Shown: one piece after another, positions 41,861-49,388 of the stretch | Numbering within the stretch: position 1 is the stretch's first letter | Layout of the letters: each line of letters starts with the position of its first letter | From: Gordonia alkaliphila | GTDB lineage: Bacteria; Actinomycetota; Actinomycetes; Mycobacteriales; Mycobacteriaceae | Direction: 5' to 3' | DNA: 64,000 bases | Assembly (NCBI RefSeq): GCF_023017165.1 | Contig: NZ_JALKBW010000002.1 | Span: 149,429-213,428, forward strand | Translations under genes and position numbers: made by a program | The notes under the pieces: model-generated | Seen by the model: only the letters and a program-made list of their open reading frames with translations | The model's database searches: none | What the model was told of the DNA's origin: nothing

Positions 41861-42640
41861 GTGCGACAGGCGTCGGCGCCGCAGGATCGGCGCCCCGGAT
41901 TGGCGGCACTGGGGACAGTGCTACTGGGCCTGGCAGGAATTTTCGGTGTGGTTGCACCTATCGGAATGTTCATGGACCGGAAGGACCTCAACGCCGAAGG
42001 GCACAGCGTAGCGCTCGCCATCCTGGGGGTGGTGCTGTTTGCAGTCGTGTTGGCAGTCGCGGGGGCGTTGCTGCGGGGGCGGTACGGAAACCCCCAGCGT
42101 CCCCCTAGCTACCGCGGCTGGGCGGTATTCGCTGGGGTGGTGGTCGTGCTGGCGATCTTCCAGGTGGTTGGAGGCGGCCAGCGGTCGGCGGAATCGCAGA
42201 TGGCAACTACCCCAGGCTCGTCTGCAACGCCGGCGCCGGAACCTACGTCGCAGCCTTCCGCCGAGAAATCCCCGTCGGTTCCGTCGACAACCGAGCACCG
42301 CGAGTCTCCGCCTGCGACGACGTCGAAGCGTCGTGGAGCCAGTCCAACGAATTTGGAATCGGGAAGCCGGATGTGCAAGCTCGGCTCTGCCCCCAGCGAC
42401 ACCCTCTACCTGTACCTCGTCAGCAAGGTTGATCTGGACTTTTCTGCCTGTGACAATGCGCCGACTGTGTACCAGGACGGCTACTCCATTTTCGACGCGT
42501 ACCCCGATGTTGACCGCCGCTGCATCATCGATCCGGGGCCGTTGTTGGGCCGTGCGATCGGAGCTGTGTACTCAGCGCCAGCTGCGAGTAAGTCGGCATA
42601 CGAGTTCTGTGAGCTCATGGGCGGCTACGACTTCAACTAG
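41861..42640 (+). CDS. three-helix membrane protein with Pro/Ser/Thr linker
   Basis: A 259-residue protein from GTG 41861 (GGAGAAGGAAGAG upstream; GTG 41795 is an alternative). Three membrane helices: LAALGTVLLGLAGIFGVVAP, VALAILGVVLFAVVLAVAGA and WAVFAGVVVVLAIFQVVGG. Then comes a Pro/Ser/Thr/Glu linker of about 55 residues and a small C-terminal domain with cysteines (RMCKLGS, SACDNAP, RRCIIDPG, YEFCELMGG). It is likely anchored with the Cys domain outside. Function unknown. Confidence 0.75.
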   Translation: MRQASAPQDRRPGLAALGTVLLGLAGIFGVVAPIGMFMDRKDLNAEGHSVALAILGVVLFAVVLAVAGALLRGRYGNPQRPPSYRGWAVFAGVVVVLAIFQVVGGGQRSAESQMATTPGSSATPAPEPTSQPSAEKSPSVPSTTEHRESPPATTSKRRGASPTNLESGSRMCKLGSAPSDTLYLYLVSKVDLDFSACDNAPTVYQDGYSIFDAYPDVDRRCIIDPGPLLGRAIGAVYSAPAASKSAYEFCELMGGYDFN

Positions 42641-42805
42641 CTGGACGAGCAGGTAGTTTTGTAGGGGTCCTACGCGCAGCCCGCCGGAGGGCCGCCCGGG
42701 TTGCCTATTCCAGTGCGAACTGGGGCGCCGTCGCCTAGCGCGCGGCAACACAGGTCCCATGTCCGGTCAGGGTCTGCACCGAGTTATGCACGGGCAGAAT
42801 AGAGG

Positions 42806-42827
42806 CGTCGGCGAGCCTTGATATATT
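42806..42827 (+). promoter_or_regulatory. PafBC/RecA-NDp-like promoter
   Basis: CGTCGGCG, 8-base spacer, TATATT, 44 bases before ATG 42872. First motif base is C instead of T. Confidence 0.6.
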
Positions 42828-42871
42828 CCGGCCCACGGCGAGATCACGAATCGGCGAGAGAGGGGAATGTG

Positions 42872-43060
42872 ATGTTCCGTTCAGCAACGTTCTGGCGAGT
42901 GCAATGCGACACCTGCATTTCGGAGCCGGCTGTCGACTTCGAACTGGACCAGAACGACGCCGTGGAGACCGCTGGCAACCTCGGATGGTGGCACGGCGAG
43001 AGGTCAGAGAAGGACCTCTGCCCAGAATGCTGGGATGACGCAGGTCGTCCAGACGAGTGA
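42872..43060 (+). CDS. 62-residue two-CxxC zinc-ribbon protein
   Basis: ATG 42872 after AGAGAGGGGAA. CDTC near the N-terminus and CPEC near the C-terminus frame a strand-rich core (VDFELDQNDAVETAGNLGW, WHGERSEKDL). This is the standard form of a zinc-ribbon or rubredoxin-like knuckle. The most clearly zinc-binding of the small proteins. Partner unknown. Confidence 0.72.
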   Translation: MFRSATFWRVQCDTCISEPAVDFELDQNDAVETAGNLGWWHGERSEKDLCPECWDDAGRPDE

Positions 43061-43143
43061 ACAGCGATCTATCGAACACCGCCGACCAGAATGGCGGCAG
43101 GCCCTGGTGAACAGAAGACGACACGACGACGAGGACACTCGAA

Positions 43144-43488
43144 ATGGGTAGCAACGCATACGCAGACAAGATTGCCGAAATGGCACAAGAAGAGCTTCCA
43201 TCGAGTTTCGCGCTGGAAGCTCACAACATACTGCCCGGCGAAGTGTTCTGGCGGCATACCGAAGGCGGAACGGGATCGGTCGCGCTACGCCGTATCCGGA
43301 ACGCAGAGGTCGACAACCGAACGTCGCCGACTCCGGAAGACGTGCGACAGCTCGTCGAGCTCATCGGCAAAGACGTGTCCGACCAAACCTGCGACCCGCG
43401 CTATACCGAGGAAGCGCGCGAAATGGCGCGATCGGCACGGGCCGACATCGCCGAGCAGCCTCGCGCGGACGGGCAATCGCTGTCGTAG
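43144..43488 (+). CDS. hypothetical acidic protein
   Basis: A 114-residue protein from ATG 43144 with GAAATG and weak upstream purines. N-terminal helix (NAYADKIAEMAQEELPS), strand SVALRRIRNAEV, and a long acidic helical C-terminus (EDVRQLVELIGKDVSDQTCD, TEEAREMARSARADI). Not recognised. Confidence 0.7.
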   Translation: MGSNAYADKIAEMAQEELPSSFALEAHNILPGEVFWRHTEGGTGSVALRRIRNAEVDNRTSPTPEDVRQLVELIGKDVSDQTCDPRYTEEAREMARSARADIAEQPRADGQSLS

Positions 43489-43516
43489 TTGCCGGGTGTA
43501 CCGCACGCGAACCGGC

Positions 43517-43538
43517 TGTCGGGGGGCTATGAAACAGT
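43517..43538 (+). promoter_or_regulatory. PafBC/RecA-NDp-like promoter
   Basis: TGTCGGGG, 8-base spacer, AACAGT, 35 bases before ATG 43574. First base of the -10 is A. Confidence 0.55.
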
Positions 43539-43573
43539 CCATTGCACGGCACGCTACGGCCCACGGAGGATGA

Positions 43574-43843
43574 ATGAGAATGGCCTCGAAACTGATTGAC
43601 GAAGCACTCAGCGCACTTACTGTGGCCGGGTACTGGGCAGAACGTAGCAAGGGCGCGGGGCCGCGGGGGGAAGCCGACGCCCACAGCGCGCTGGTGCTCT
43701 GCAGAGAACGCGGAGAATCGGCCAACGCCAGCCGCGAGCAGATGGAAGCGGCCGAGCAACACGGCGCGAAGCTCTGGGCCGCCGGACAGCGGCCGAAGGG
43801 TGCCTGTGGTTCCCTGGCCGCGTTCCTCGATGAGCTGCAGTGA
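43574..43843 (+). CDS. hypothetical small helical protein
   Basis: An 89-residue protein, ATG 43574 (ATG 43580 is also possible) following CGGAGGATGA. Almost all helical (SKLIDEALSALTVAGYWAER, DAHSALVLCRERG, SREQMEAAEQHGAKLWAAG). Not recognised. Confidence 0.68.
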   Translation: MRMASKLIDEALSALTVAGYWAERSKGAGPRGEADAHSALVLCRERGESANASREQMEAAEQHGAKLWAAGQRPKGACGSLAAFLDELQ

Positions 43844-43974
43844 TTGCGTGGTCCGATCGGCAACCGGCGGTGCGGGCGTTCCGCAGCGAGCGGGGGGCCT
43901 GCGGCGACTCCCATCAACACGTCGATTTGGTCCGATGTTCCCACTCTTCGAGATCGTAAGGAAGGCGGCCAGCA

Positions 43975-44373
43975 ATGACCGTTCGTACCGATGTCAGCGG
44001 CATTCCCCTCACGGAGGGGATGATCGCGCAACTGATTCTGGACCCGGGCGTCGGAACTCGGCGTGAAAGGGCCGTCGGGGTCATTACCCATCTGGACGAA
44101 AACTCTTCTGAGTACGTGTGGTTCTCCCCCCAGTACTGGTGGAACATCTACGGCGACGTCGACTGGACATCCTCTCAGGAGCCGGTGCGGACACACACCT
44201 CGCTGCTGTTCCAGATCGCTGAAGTCGTCGACACCGATGCGGCAGAGGTGATCGCCGGGAATGTCGTCGACTGTCCGCCCCCCGCTCGGATTGAGGAGCT
44301 GCGCGAGATCGACTCGGTCGCGGCCAGCATGTGGGATGACCGTACGCGTACGGCTGGAGGGGGTCAGCGATGA
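43975..44373 (+). CDS. hypothetical protein, first of a coupled pair
   Basis: A 132-residue protein with ATG 43975 after GTAAGGAAGG. Strand-rich sequence (GMIAQLILDPGVG, AVGVITHLDENSSEYVWFSP, HTSLLFQIAEVVD) with a YWWNIYGDVDW patch. The stop overlaps the next start (ATGA at 44370). Not recognised. Confidence 0.72.
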   Translation: MTVRTDVSGIPLTEGMIAQLILDPGVGTRRERAVGVITHLDENSSEYVWFSPQYWWNIYGDVDWTSSQEPVRTHTSLLFQIAEVVDTDAAEVIAGNVVDCPPPARIEELREIDSVAASMWDDRTRTAGGGQR

Positions 44374-44723
44374 GCGTCACGGACCCATTCTGGGAGAGCG
44401 TCCGACAATGCGGGACGGCGGTGAGAGCCGCGGGGACAGTCGATTCGGCGATCTCAGCGTTCAACAATCACTTCCCGCTGTCGGACTCGGGGTCCGGGCG
44501 AGTTTGCCGCCCGCCGGCGACCGCTGAAATTGCCGTCGACAGCGACGCTGACGCGTTCTTCGCCGGCAGCGGCGGCGACGACACCGTGTGGGAGATGTTG
44601 GAGGACGCTGGATGGAAGATCATCTGGAGTGAAGCCGACTACTTCTTCGTCGCACAATCCCCCGAGGGGGACTGCCTCACCTACATCGAGGGTGATATCT
44701 ACCGGGGTGATCGCCGCAGCTGA
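44370..44723 (+). CDS. hypothetical acidic protein
   Basis: A 117-residue protein starting in the stop of the 43975 gene. Helix (FWESVRQCGTAVRAAG), a DSDADAFFAGSGGDD acidic patch, helix (VWEMLEDAGWKI) and strands WSEADYFFVAQSPEGD. The pattern W-ML--AGW-I-W--ADY-F-A is striking and may be a small hydrolase-like or adaptor fold. I do not recognise it. Confidence 0.7.
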   Translation: MSVTDPFWESVRQCGTAVRAAGTVDSAISAFNNHFPLSDSGSGRVCRPPATAEIAVDSDADAFFAGSGGDDTVWEMLEDAGWKIIWSEADYFFVAQSPEGDCLTYIEGDIYRGDRRS

Positions 44724-44782
44724 CCTGTGTGTGGCACAACTACACGCTCTACATCCTGTCAGCCCGACCGTTTACGCAAATC

Positions 44783-44818
44783 AACCGCTCTCTCCGAATA
44801 TCGGAGGGGGCGGTTTTC
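44783..44818 (+). terminator. rho-independent terminator
   Basis: Stem AACCGC with CTCCGA pairing TCGGAG and GCGGTT, loop ATA(T), followed by TTTT. It closes the + strand small-gene run ending at 44723. The convergent reverse-strand pseudogene ends at 44873. Confidence 0.8.
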
Positions 44819-44872
44819 TGCATCACCCACCCCCGCTTACCCACCGGGAACTGGCGACGCCGGGCCAGCACA

Positions 44873-45216
44873 TCAAGCGCGGCCCGCACATCGGGACCCA
44901 CCGCAGGCTTTTGCGAAGGGTGGCACCGCAGGCGACATCATCCGGGTCGCGACCAACACCCTGTCCCTGTCGCGGAAATCCCAGTCGGGCATGGGGTCGC
45001 CGCACAGGGCGGTGTCGGCGGCCAGGGTGGTCATGTCCCGCGACACCCACCACAGGGCGCCGAACTCGAGTCCGCGTCTTCGGCTTCCCACAAGCGGGCG
45101 ACCAGCCCGGCTTGCGGCTGTTCGGCCGGGTCGAGTGCGTGGACTCTCTGGGCGTTTGCTCTCAGGCCCGCGACCATGTGGCCGCGGACCTGGGGGATCA
45201 TTGGGGCCCGGATCAT
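44873..45216 (-). pseudogene. frameshifted gene downstream of 45494
   Basis: ATG 45216 overlaps the stop of the upstream gene (ATGA) and opens HMVAGLRANAQRVHALDPAE, LVARLWEAED. Near 45060 the frame changes, and the sequence continues with ALWWVSRDMTTLAADTALCG, PMPDWDFRDRD up to 44873. A single-base indel is enough to join the parts. It is placed between converging genes and the terminator at 44783. Confidence 0.55.
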
Positions 45217-45494
45217 CGGGTGCGCAGCGGCGCGGACTGCTCGCAAACCCAGTCTCCGGCATTGTCGGTGCCGGTGACGGTGAGGCCATGCGCTTCGAGG
45301 GCGGCGATGTAGGGCTGCTCGTCTTCGGACGAGGCGACCTCGATGACGAACGCCCAGCTGCCCGGATCGGTGGAGTCATCGACGATGGCGGACGGGTCGT
45401 TCTCGGGGTCGGCGATGTCGGCGCCGAAGACGTAGAGGCGGTCGTGGTGGCCGGCTTCGTCGATGACGTTGTGGGCGGTGATGAGGTTCGACAT
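45213..45494 (-). CDS. hypothetical acidic protein
   Basis: A 93-residue protein from ATG 45494 with AAGGAG nine bases upstream. ITAHNVIDEAGHHDRLYVFG, AIVDDSTDPGSWAFVIEVAS, and helix EQPYIAALEAHGLTVTG suggest a beta-alpha fold. One of only a few reverse-strand genes in this stretch. Coupled to the pseudogene at 44873. Not recognised. Confidence 0.7.
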   Translation of the reverse strand: MSNLITAHNVIDEAGHHDRLYVFGADIADPENDPSAIVDDSTDPGSWAFVIEVASSEDEQPYIAALEAHGLTVTGTDNAGDWVCEQSAPLRTR

Positions 45495-45625
45495 TCTTGA
45501 AAGCTCCTTCGGCGGAGTAGTGGTCGGGGGCTGTTTCCCTGACCTGACAACTACATTCTTGCTGCCGTCTTTAGGAAGCGCGAGTGCTCCAGCACCTTCA
45601 TCCGATCAGCCGACGTCCAACCGCC

Positions 45626-45781
45626 ATGACTCACAGCGCGCACACCACCATCGCCCTCGACGACCGCAACATCACCAGCCCCGGCGGCACCGCAATCACC
45701 GAGGCAGGCGGATGGGTCGAACTCGCCCTCTCCGCCGACCTCCGGGCAATCTTGGACCCACCGTTTACCCACCGCAAATGA
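45626..45781 (+). CDS. 51-residue protein
   Basis: ATG 45626 has no strong ribosome site. The frame encodes HTTIALDDRNITSPGGTAIT, GGWVELALSADLRAILD and a short tail, ending TGA 45781. TGACAA upstream may be a -35. The tail differs in style from the rest, so this may be a truncated gene. The 275 bases to 46056 show nothing else convincing. Confidence 0.45.
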   Translation: MTHSAHTTIALDDRNITSPGGTAITEAGGWVELALSADLRAILDPPFTHRK

Positions 45782-46026
45782 ACATAATCAGCACCACCAC
45801 GAACAGCCGCTACCCACACGACCGAATACGACGGCCCGATGGGGTCAAGGGCTTCACCACGGTGCGTGTGACGATCAGCCCCTGACCTCCGCGGACATTG
45901 ACGCGGCCCGCAACGGGATCGCGCTCATCGCTCAGTGCTGGGCTGCCCGCCGATCGAGCAGGTAGCCATACCTCCCGCCGGAACCAACTACGTCCATCAG
46001 TCGTCGATCAGTTCCAGCCCAGGGCC

Positions 46027-46048
46027 TGTCCGGGACGCGCACTAGGGT
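46027..46048 (+). promoter_or_regulatory. PafBC/RecA-NDp-like promoter (leaderless gene)
   Basis: TGTCCGGG, 8-base spacer, TAGGGT, 8 bases to ATG 46057. Confidence 0.75.
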
Positions 46049-46056
46049 GCCCCAGC

Positions 46057-46299
46057 ATGAAGGTCAAACTGAGTCACCGCGACATCGCCGTCACCGACTT
46101 CTCGGACTATCCAGTGGCCAGCGATGGAACCTACCAGCTGAATCCAGGCGACGTGGATTGCCCGTTCCTTTCCGTGGACACCGAGTTCGAAGGCGGGTCA
46201 TACGTCGACCTCGCGGTCATACCACAGCCGAATGGAACCGTTCGCATTGTCGTCACCGGGGATCCGGACGTTAAATTCGAAGTCCTGGACGACCGGTGA
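46057..46299 (+). CDS. hypothetical small protein, leaderless
   Basis: An 80-residue protein. The ATG at 46057 has no ribosome site and follows the -10 TAGGGT by 8 bases, so the mRNA should start at or near the start codon. It is almost all beta (VKLSHRDIAVTDFSDY, FLSVDTEFEGGSYVDLAVIP, VRIVVTGDPDVKFEVLDD). It resembles a small beta-sandwich. Not recognised. Confidence 0.72.
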   Translation: MKVKLSHRDIAVTDFSDYPVASDGTYQLNPGDVDCPFLSVDTEFEGGSYVDLAVIPQPNGTVRIVVTGDPDVKFEVLDDR

Positions 46300-46388
46300 C
46301 CAACACCGTGCGGGGGGCTCGCCGGGATAAGTCCGGGGGAGCTCGCGCGACGTCTGAGAAATCAGCGCGTACGAAGGAAGGTGTGTGA

Positions 46389-46715
46389 ATGCAATTCGTA
46401 CTGAACCCAGACGACTGGGAGCCGGGGGCTCCGGTACTCGAAGCTCTGGGCCAGGAATCAGGATACCCGGTGGTCACCCACGCGCAGCTGGCGAGCTTCG
46501 TCGAGGAAAACCGAGCCAACGACCCGAATGGCAACTGGGCCGAGGTCCATGTCCCGACGGAAGGCCCCCACGCCGGCGAGCTCTGCATGACGAAGGCAGA
46601 TAGTGCCGACCCAGATGAATGGTCCTACTTCCAGCCCGCAGGAGCTCTGTGGAGCACTTCCGGAACGAAGGCGTGGGTGCTCGCGGGGTGGGCCATGAGG
46701 CCCCTTCAACCGTGA
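46389..46715 (+). CDS. hypothetical acidic protein
   Basis: A 108-residue protein, ATG 46389 (AAGGAAGG upstream). QFVLNPDDWEPGAPVLEALG is followed by a helix and the strand pair WAEVHVPTEGP, GELCMTKADSADPDEW and KAWVLAGWAM. Not recognised. The 269 bases that follow contain only a doubtful 79-codon frame from GTG 46723. Confidence 0.7.
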   Translation: MQFVLNPDDWEPGAPVLEALGQESGYPVVTHAQLASFVEENRANDPNGNWAEVHVPTEGPHAGELCMTKADSADPDEWSYFQPAGALWSTSGTKAWVLAGWAMRPLQP

Positions 46716-46984
46716 CCGCAAAGTGCACAAGAGGGGGGAAAATATTTCGGCATTGCTGCCGCAGAAAGGGGGGGGCTCTCCGCTGGAATGGCCCGGGGCC
46801 CTGATCCCCGCCAACCGGGTACGAGACTTTGCTGCGCGATGCCAGCCCCGCAGATGGCCACAATTTGTCGCATGGGCGCGACCAGTTCGCGACGCGTGCG
46901 CACAATATCCCCGCCGACAGATTTCGAGGGGGCCCGAACAGCCGGTTCGAGCTCCACGCTAAAGGAGAAAGGGCGAGCACAGAA

Positions 46985-47158
46985 ATGAACGACCAGACAC
47001 AGTCCGCGCCGGACCCGCGAAGCGCCGAAGACGCGCCGAACAGCACCTGCGAACGACACGGTGGAGCGTGGGGCGAAGACGAAACCTGCGAGAGGTGCAC
47101 GTACGAAGATGGGCGCCCACGTCCGCCGGCCGATCCCGGGCCGATGTCGGGGAAGTGA
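46985..47158 (+). CDS. 57-residue Cys-pair protein
   Basis: ATG 46985 with AAAGGAGAAAGGG upstream. CERHGGAW and ETCERCTYEDG form a C-H...C-C zinc-knuckle pattern. The rest is low-complexity acid/proline. One of the recurrent small Cys proteins in this array. Partner unknown. Confidence 0.62.
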   Translation: MNDQTQSAPDPRSAEDAPNSTCERHGGAWGEDETCERCTYEDGRPRPPADPGPMSGK

Positions 47159-47279
47159 CGTCGGGCGAGTACTGGCCACAGACGATGCCACCGCCCGCGG
47201 CAATAGCCTGGGTGGCGATCGCCGATCGGGGTATGCGGGCCGGGGGTGCGCGCACCAGACGTAATGCCTCGGGCGGCGG

Positions 47280-47301
47280 TGTCGGTAGCTCTCGATACTG
47301 T
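47280..47301 (+). promoter_or_regulatory. PafBC/RecA-NDp-like promoter
   Basis: TGTCGGTA, 8-base spacer, TACTGT, 51 bases before ATG 47353. The third-to-last element base is T, as in the mycobacterial consensus. Confidence 0.7.
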
Positions 47302-47352
47302 GCGCAGACCGACACAGAGACGCTGTGACGGGGAGACGAGGAGCAGGAGACC

Positions 47353-47592
47353 ATGCCCTATCCGAACGATACCCATCCCGAGTTCAGCTTCGCCACGGCG
47401 TACGAACACGATTCCGATTCGCCGTACGACTACATCGGGAATCTTGATACTGCCAAGACGATGGCGAACGACGGCTACCGCGTGGTGATCCACGAAGGCG
47501 ACGGAAATCGGACGAAGGAAGAGCTGCAGAAGGCGATCGACGACGAGCTTGCCCGCGCGGTCGACTGCTTCGGTGAGGATCACCGCAAGTAG
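47353..47592 (+). CDS. hypothetical small acidic protein
   Basis: A 79-residue protein from ATG 47353 (GAGGAGCAGGAG upstream). PEFSFATAYEHDSDSPYDYI, helix around TAKTMANDGYRVVIHEG and a long terminal helix (KEELQKAIDDELARAVDCFG). Not recognised. Confidence 0.7.
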   Translation: MPYPNDTHPEFSFATAYEHDSDSPYDYIGNLDTAKTMANDGYRVVIHEGDGNRTKEELQKAIDDELARAVDCFGEDHRK

Positions 47593-47613
47593 TCCGGACG
47601 CTGGGCCCCTGAC

Positions 47614-47894
47614 ACGACGTTCGGGTTCGCGAGGCCATCTGGGCCGCCGCCGACCTGGACGCCTTCAGCCAAGACTCGCATGATGAGTTCACGCAGGAGA
47701 CCAAGGCCGCGTTCTGCTACGCGTGCGGCACGCAGGAGGACTACGATAACAAGACGCCCGATTGGACTCCCGAGTTCGACACTTCAGCGTATGGGGGATC
47801 GCGGCCATGCTGGGTCGTGCAGGCCGGTCAGGCGCTCGGCGGTGATGAGCCGGAGATTCCTGTGGAGCAGGCGTCATGGCAGTACGAAGCCGAT
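47614..47894 (+). pseudogene. gene fragment cut by the IS30 composite element
   Basis: An open frame without a start codon encodes EAIWAAADLDAFSQDS, TKAAFCYACGTQEDYDNKTP, YGGSRPCWVVQAGQALGGDE and ends QASWQYEAD at the GAT duplication next to IS30. Continuing from the other GAT (58592-58594) adds SCTGGVRFE and a TAG at 58622-58624, so the 3' end of the gene appears to lie 10.7 kb away. The 5' part is missing or frameshifted. Confidence 0.6.
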
Positions 47895-49009
47895 GGCGGT
47901 GTCAAATCGTGGAAGCAACGTTGTCTTTGAGTAGGCGTTCGAAGGCTTCCCTCGGGGTGTAGAAGCCCAGGCATTGGCGTGGCCGCTCATTGAGCTCGCG
48001 GGCGATCGCTTCCAGGTAGAGCTGGTCGGACGGGATCTCGGTGCCCTTGGGCAGGTACTCGCGGATCAGGCCGTTGGTGTTCTCGTTGGTAGGTCGTTCC
48101 CATGGTGAGCGGGGATGAGCGAAGTAGATCGGCAGGTCGGCGGCGACGGTGACGCTGGCATGCTCAGCCATCTCAGTGCCTTGATCCCACGTCAGCCCTT
48201 TCCGCATGAACTGCGGTAGTCCCCGCAGGTGATCGATCAGCACATCGGCAACACCCGACGCTTTCTTCCCGTCTGGCAGACCCAGGATCAGCGTGTACCG
48301 GCTCGTGCGTTCCACCAGTGTTACCGCCGCGGACTGGCCGGCCTTCCCGACGATCAGATCCCCCTCCCACCAGCCCGGCACCCGCCGATCAGATGCTGTC
48401 TCGGGGCGGTCATCGATACTGACCATGCCCACGATCCGCGCTGATCGCTCACCGGCCGACTTCCTCGGTGTGCGCACGGTGCGTTTGGACTGCAGCAGGA
48501 TGCCCTGAGCAGCCAACTCTCCCTTCGGGAGAGCGTAGATCCACCGATAGATCGATTCGTGTGAAATGCGGCGTCCGTGGGCGTTCGGTGATCCCGTCAT
48601 GGGGTCCACTGTGGAGTCTTCGGACTCGAGTTTCAATCGGCCAGCGATCTGTCTGGGTGTCCGCGATGCGGGCAGGTCGGATCGTACTCGTTCGGCGAGT
48701 ACCGAGTCGGTGTCGATCGTTCTGGTCTGTGGGCGGGCTCGTCGTGCCTTCGCTTGCTTGTCGGCGTGTATGACGCGATAGGTGCCGGCTTTGGTGGCGT
48801 TGCGTTTGATCTCTCGCGACACGATCGACTTGTCCCGGCCGATCTGCTCGGCGATCGCGGTGACCGTCATCCCCGCCCGTCTGCCGACGGCGATCTCCGT
48901 TCGATCCGCCACCGTCAGCATCATCCGTCCAAGCCCCACCCGGGTCTCCCGTCGTGCTACCTGCAACCCCTGGTGGCCTGCAGTGTTGCTACGACGCTAT
49001 GACACCGCC
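47895..49009 (-). mobile_element. IS30-family insertion sequence, copy 2 (1115 bp)
   Basis: Same length and ends (GGCGGTGTCA...) as copy 1. The direct flanks, GAT and CCC, are not a duplication. GAT is duplicated only at the far end of the composite (58592). The right side interrupts a relic restriction gene. Confidence 0.92.
47902..48966 (-). CDS. IS30 family transposase (copy 2)
   Basis: A 354-residue protein, nearly identical to copy 1 (a Pro replaces Arg near residue 101), with the same HTH and the D-D-E residues in WWEGDLIVG, LTWDQGTEMA and RPTNENTNG. Intact and presumably active on both flanking copies. Confidence 0.95.
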   Translation of the reverse strand: MQVARRETRVGLGRMMLTVADRTEIAVGRRAGMTVTAIAEQIGRDKSIVSREIKRNATKAGTYRVIHADKQAKARRARPQTRTIDTDSVLAERVRSDLPASRTPRQIAGRLKLESEDSTVDPMTGSPNAHGRRISHESIYRWIYALPKGELAAQGILLQSKRTVRTPRKSAGERSARIVGMVSIDDRPETASDRRVPGWWEGDLIVGKAGQSAAVTLVERTSRYTLILGLPDGKKASGVADVLIDHLRGLPQFMRKGLTWDQGTEMAEHASVTVAADLPIYFAHPRSPWERPTNENTNGLIREYLPKGTEIPSDQLYLEAIARELNERPRQCLGFYTPREAFERLLKDNVASTI

Positions 49010-49388
49010 CCCGCCTTTGGACATGATCTCACCCACGACCTGGTTGCGGATCTTGTTCCTCGGTGTGCCCGGCGTATTCGTTGGTTCGACAACACGATGA
49101 CTGGCGGCATTGATGCCTACCCATTGAGCATCGCGTTCGACCGCCAGCTCGCGCGCGTCCGTCGCATGCACGCGCATCAGGACCGGCGATCCACTCACCA
49201 CGCCGTCGAGCGCCCAGCCGACCACCATGACCAAGGTCCCCTCGTTGATCATGTGCCTTGACGTGTAGAAGCGCGCGGTGAGCGGGTCCTTCGAGAGGAC
49301 ATACCAGGTCTTCGCTTCGATCTCGAACAGCACGTTCTCTGGATCGGCCCGCTCGACCAGTTGGATGTCTGGGAAACCGATCGTGAAG

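Noticed and set aside
46723..46962. 79-codon frame from GTG between 46715 and 46985
   Set aside because: Poor start, Arg/Pro-rich composition and a low-complexity opening. Possible but not supported.
26851..47592. Integron cassette array
   Set aside because: The genes are small and in one direction, but no attC-like hairpins or repeated recombination sites lie between them and no integrase is visible.
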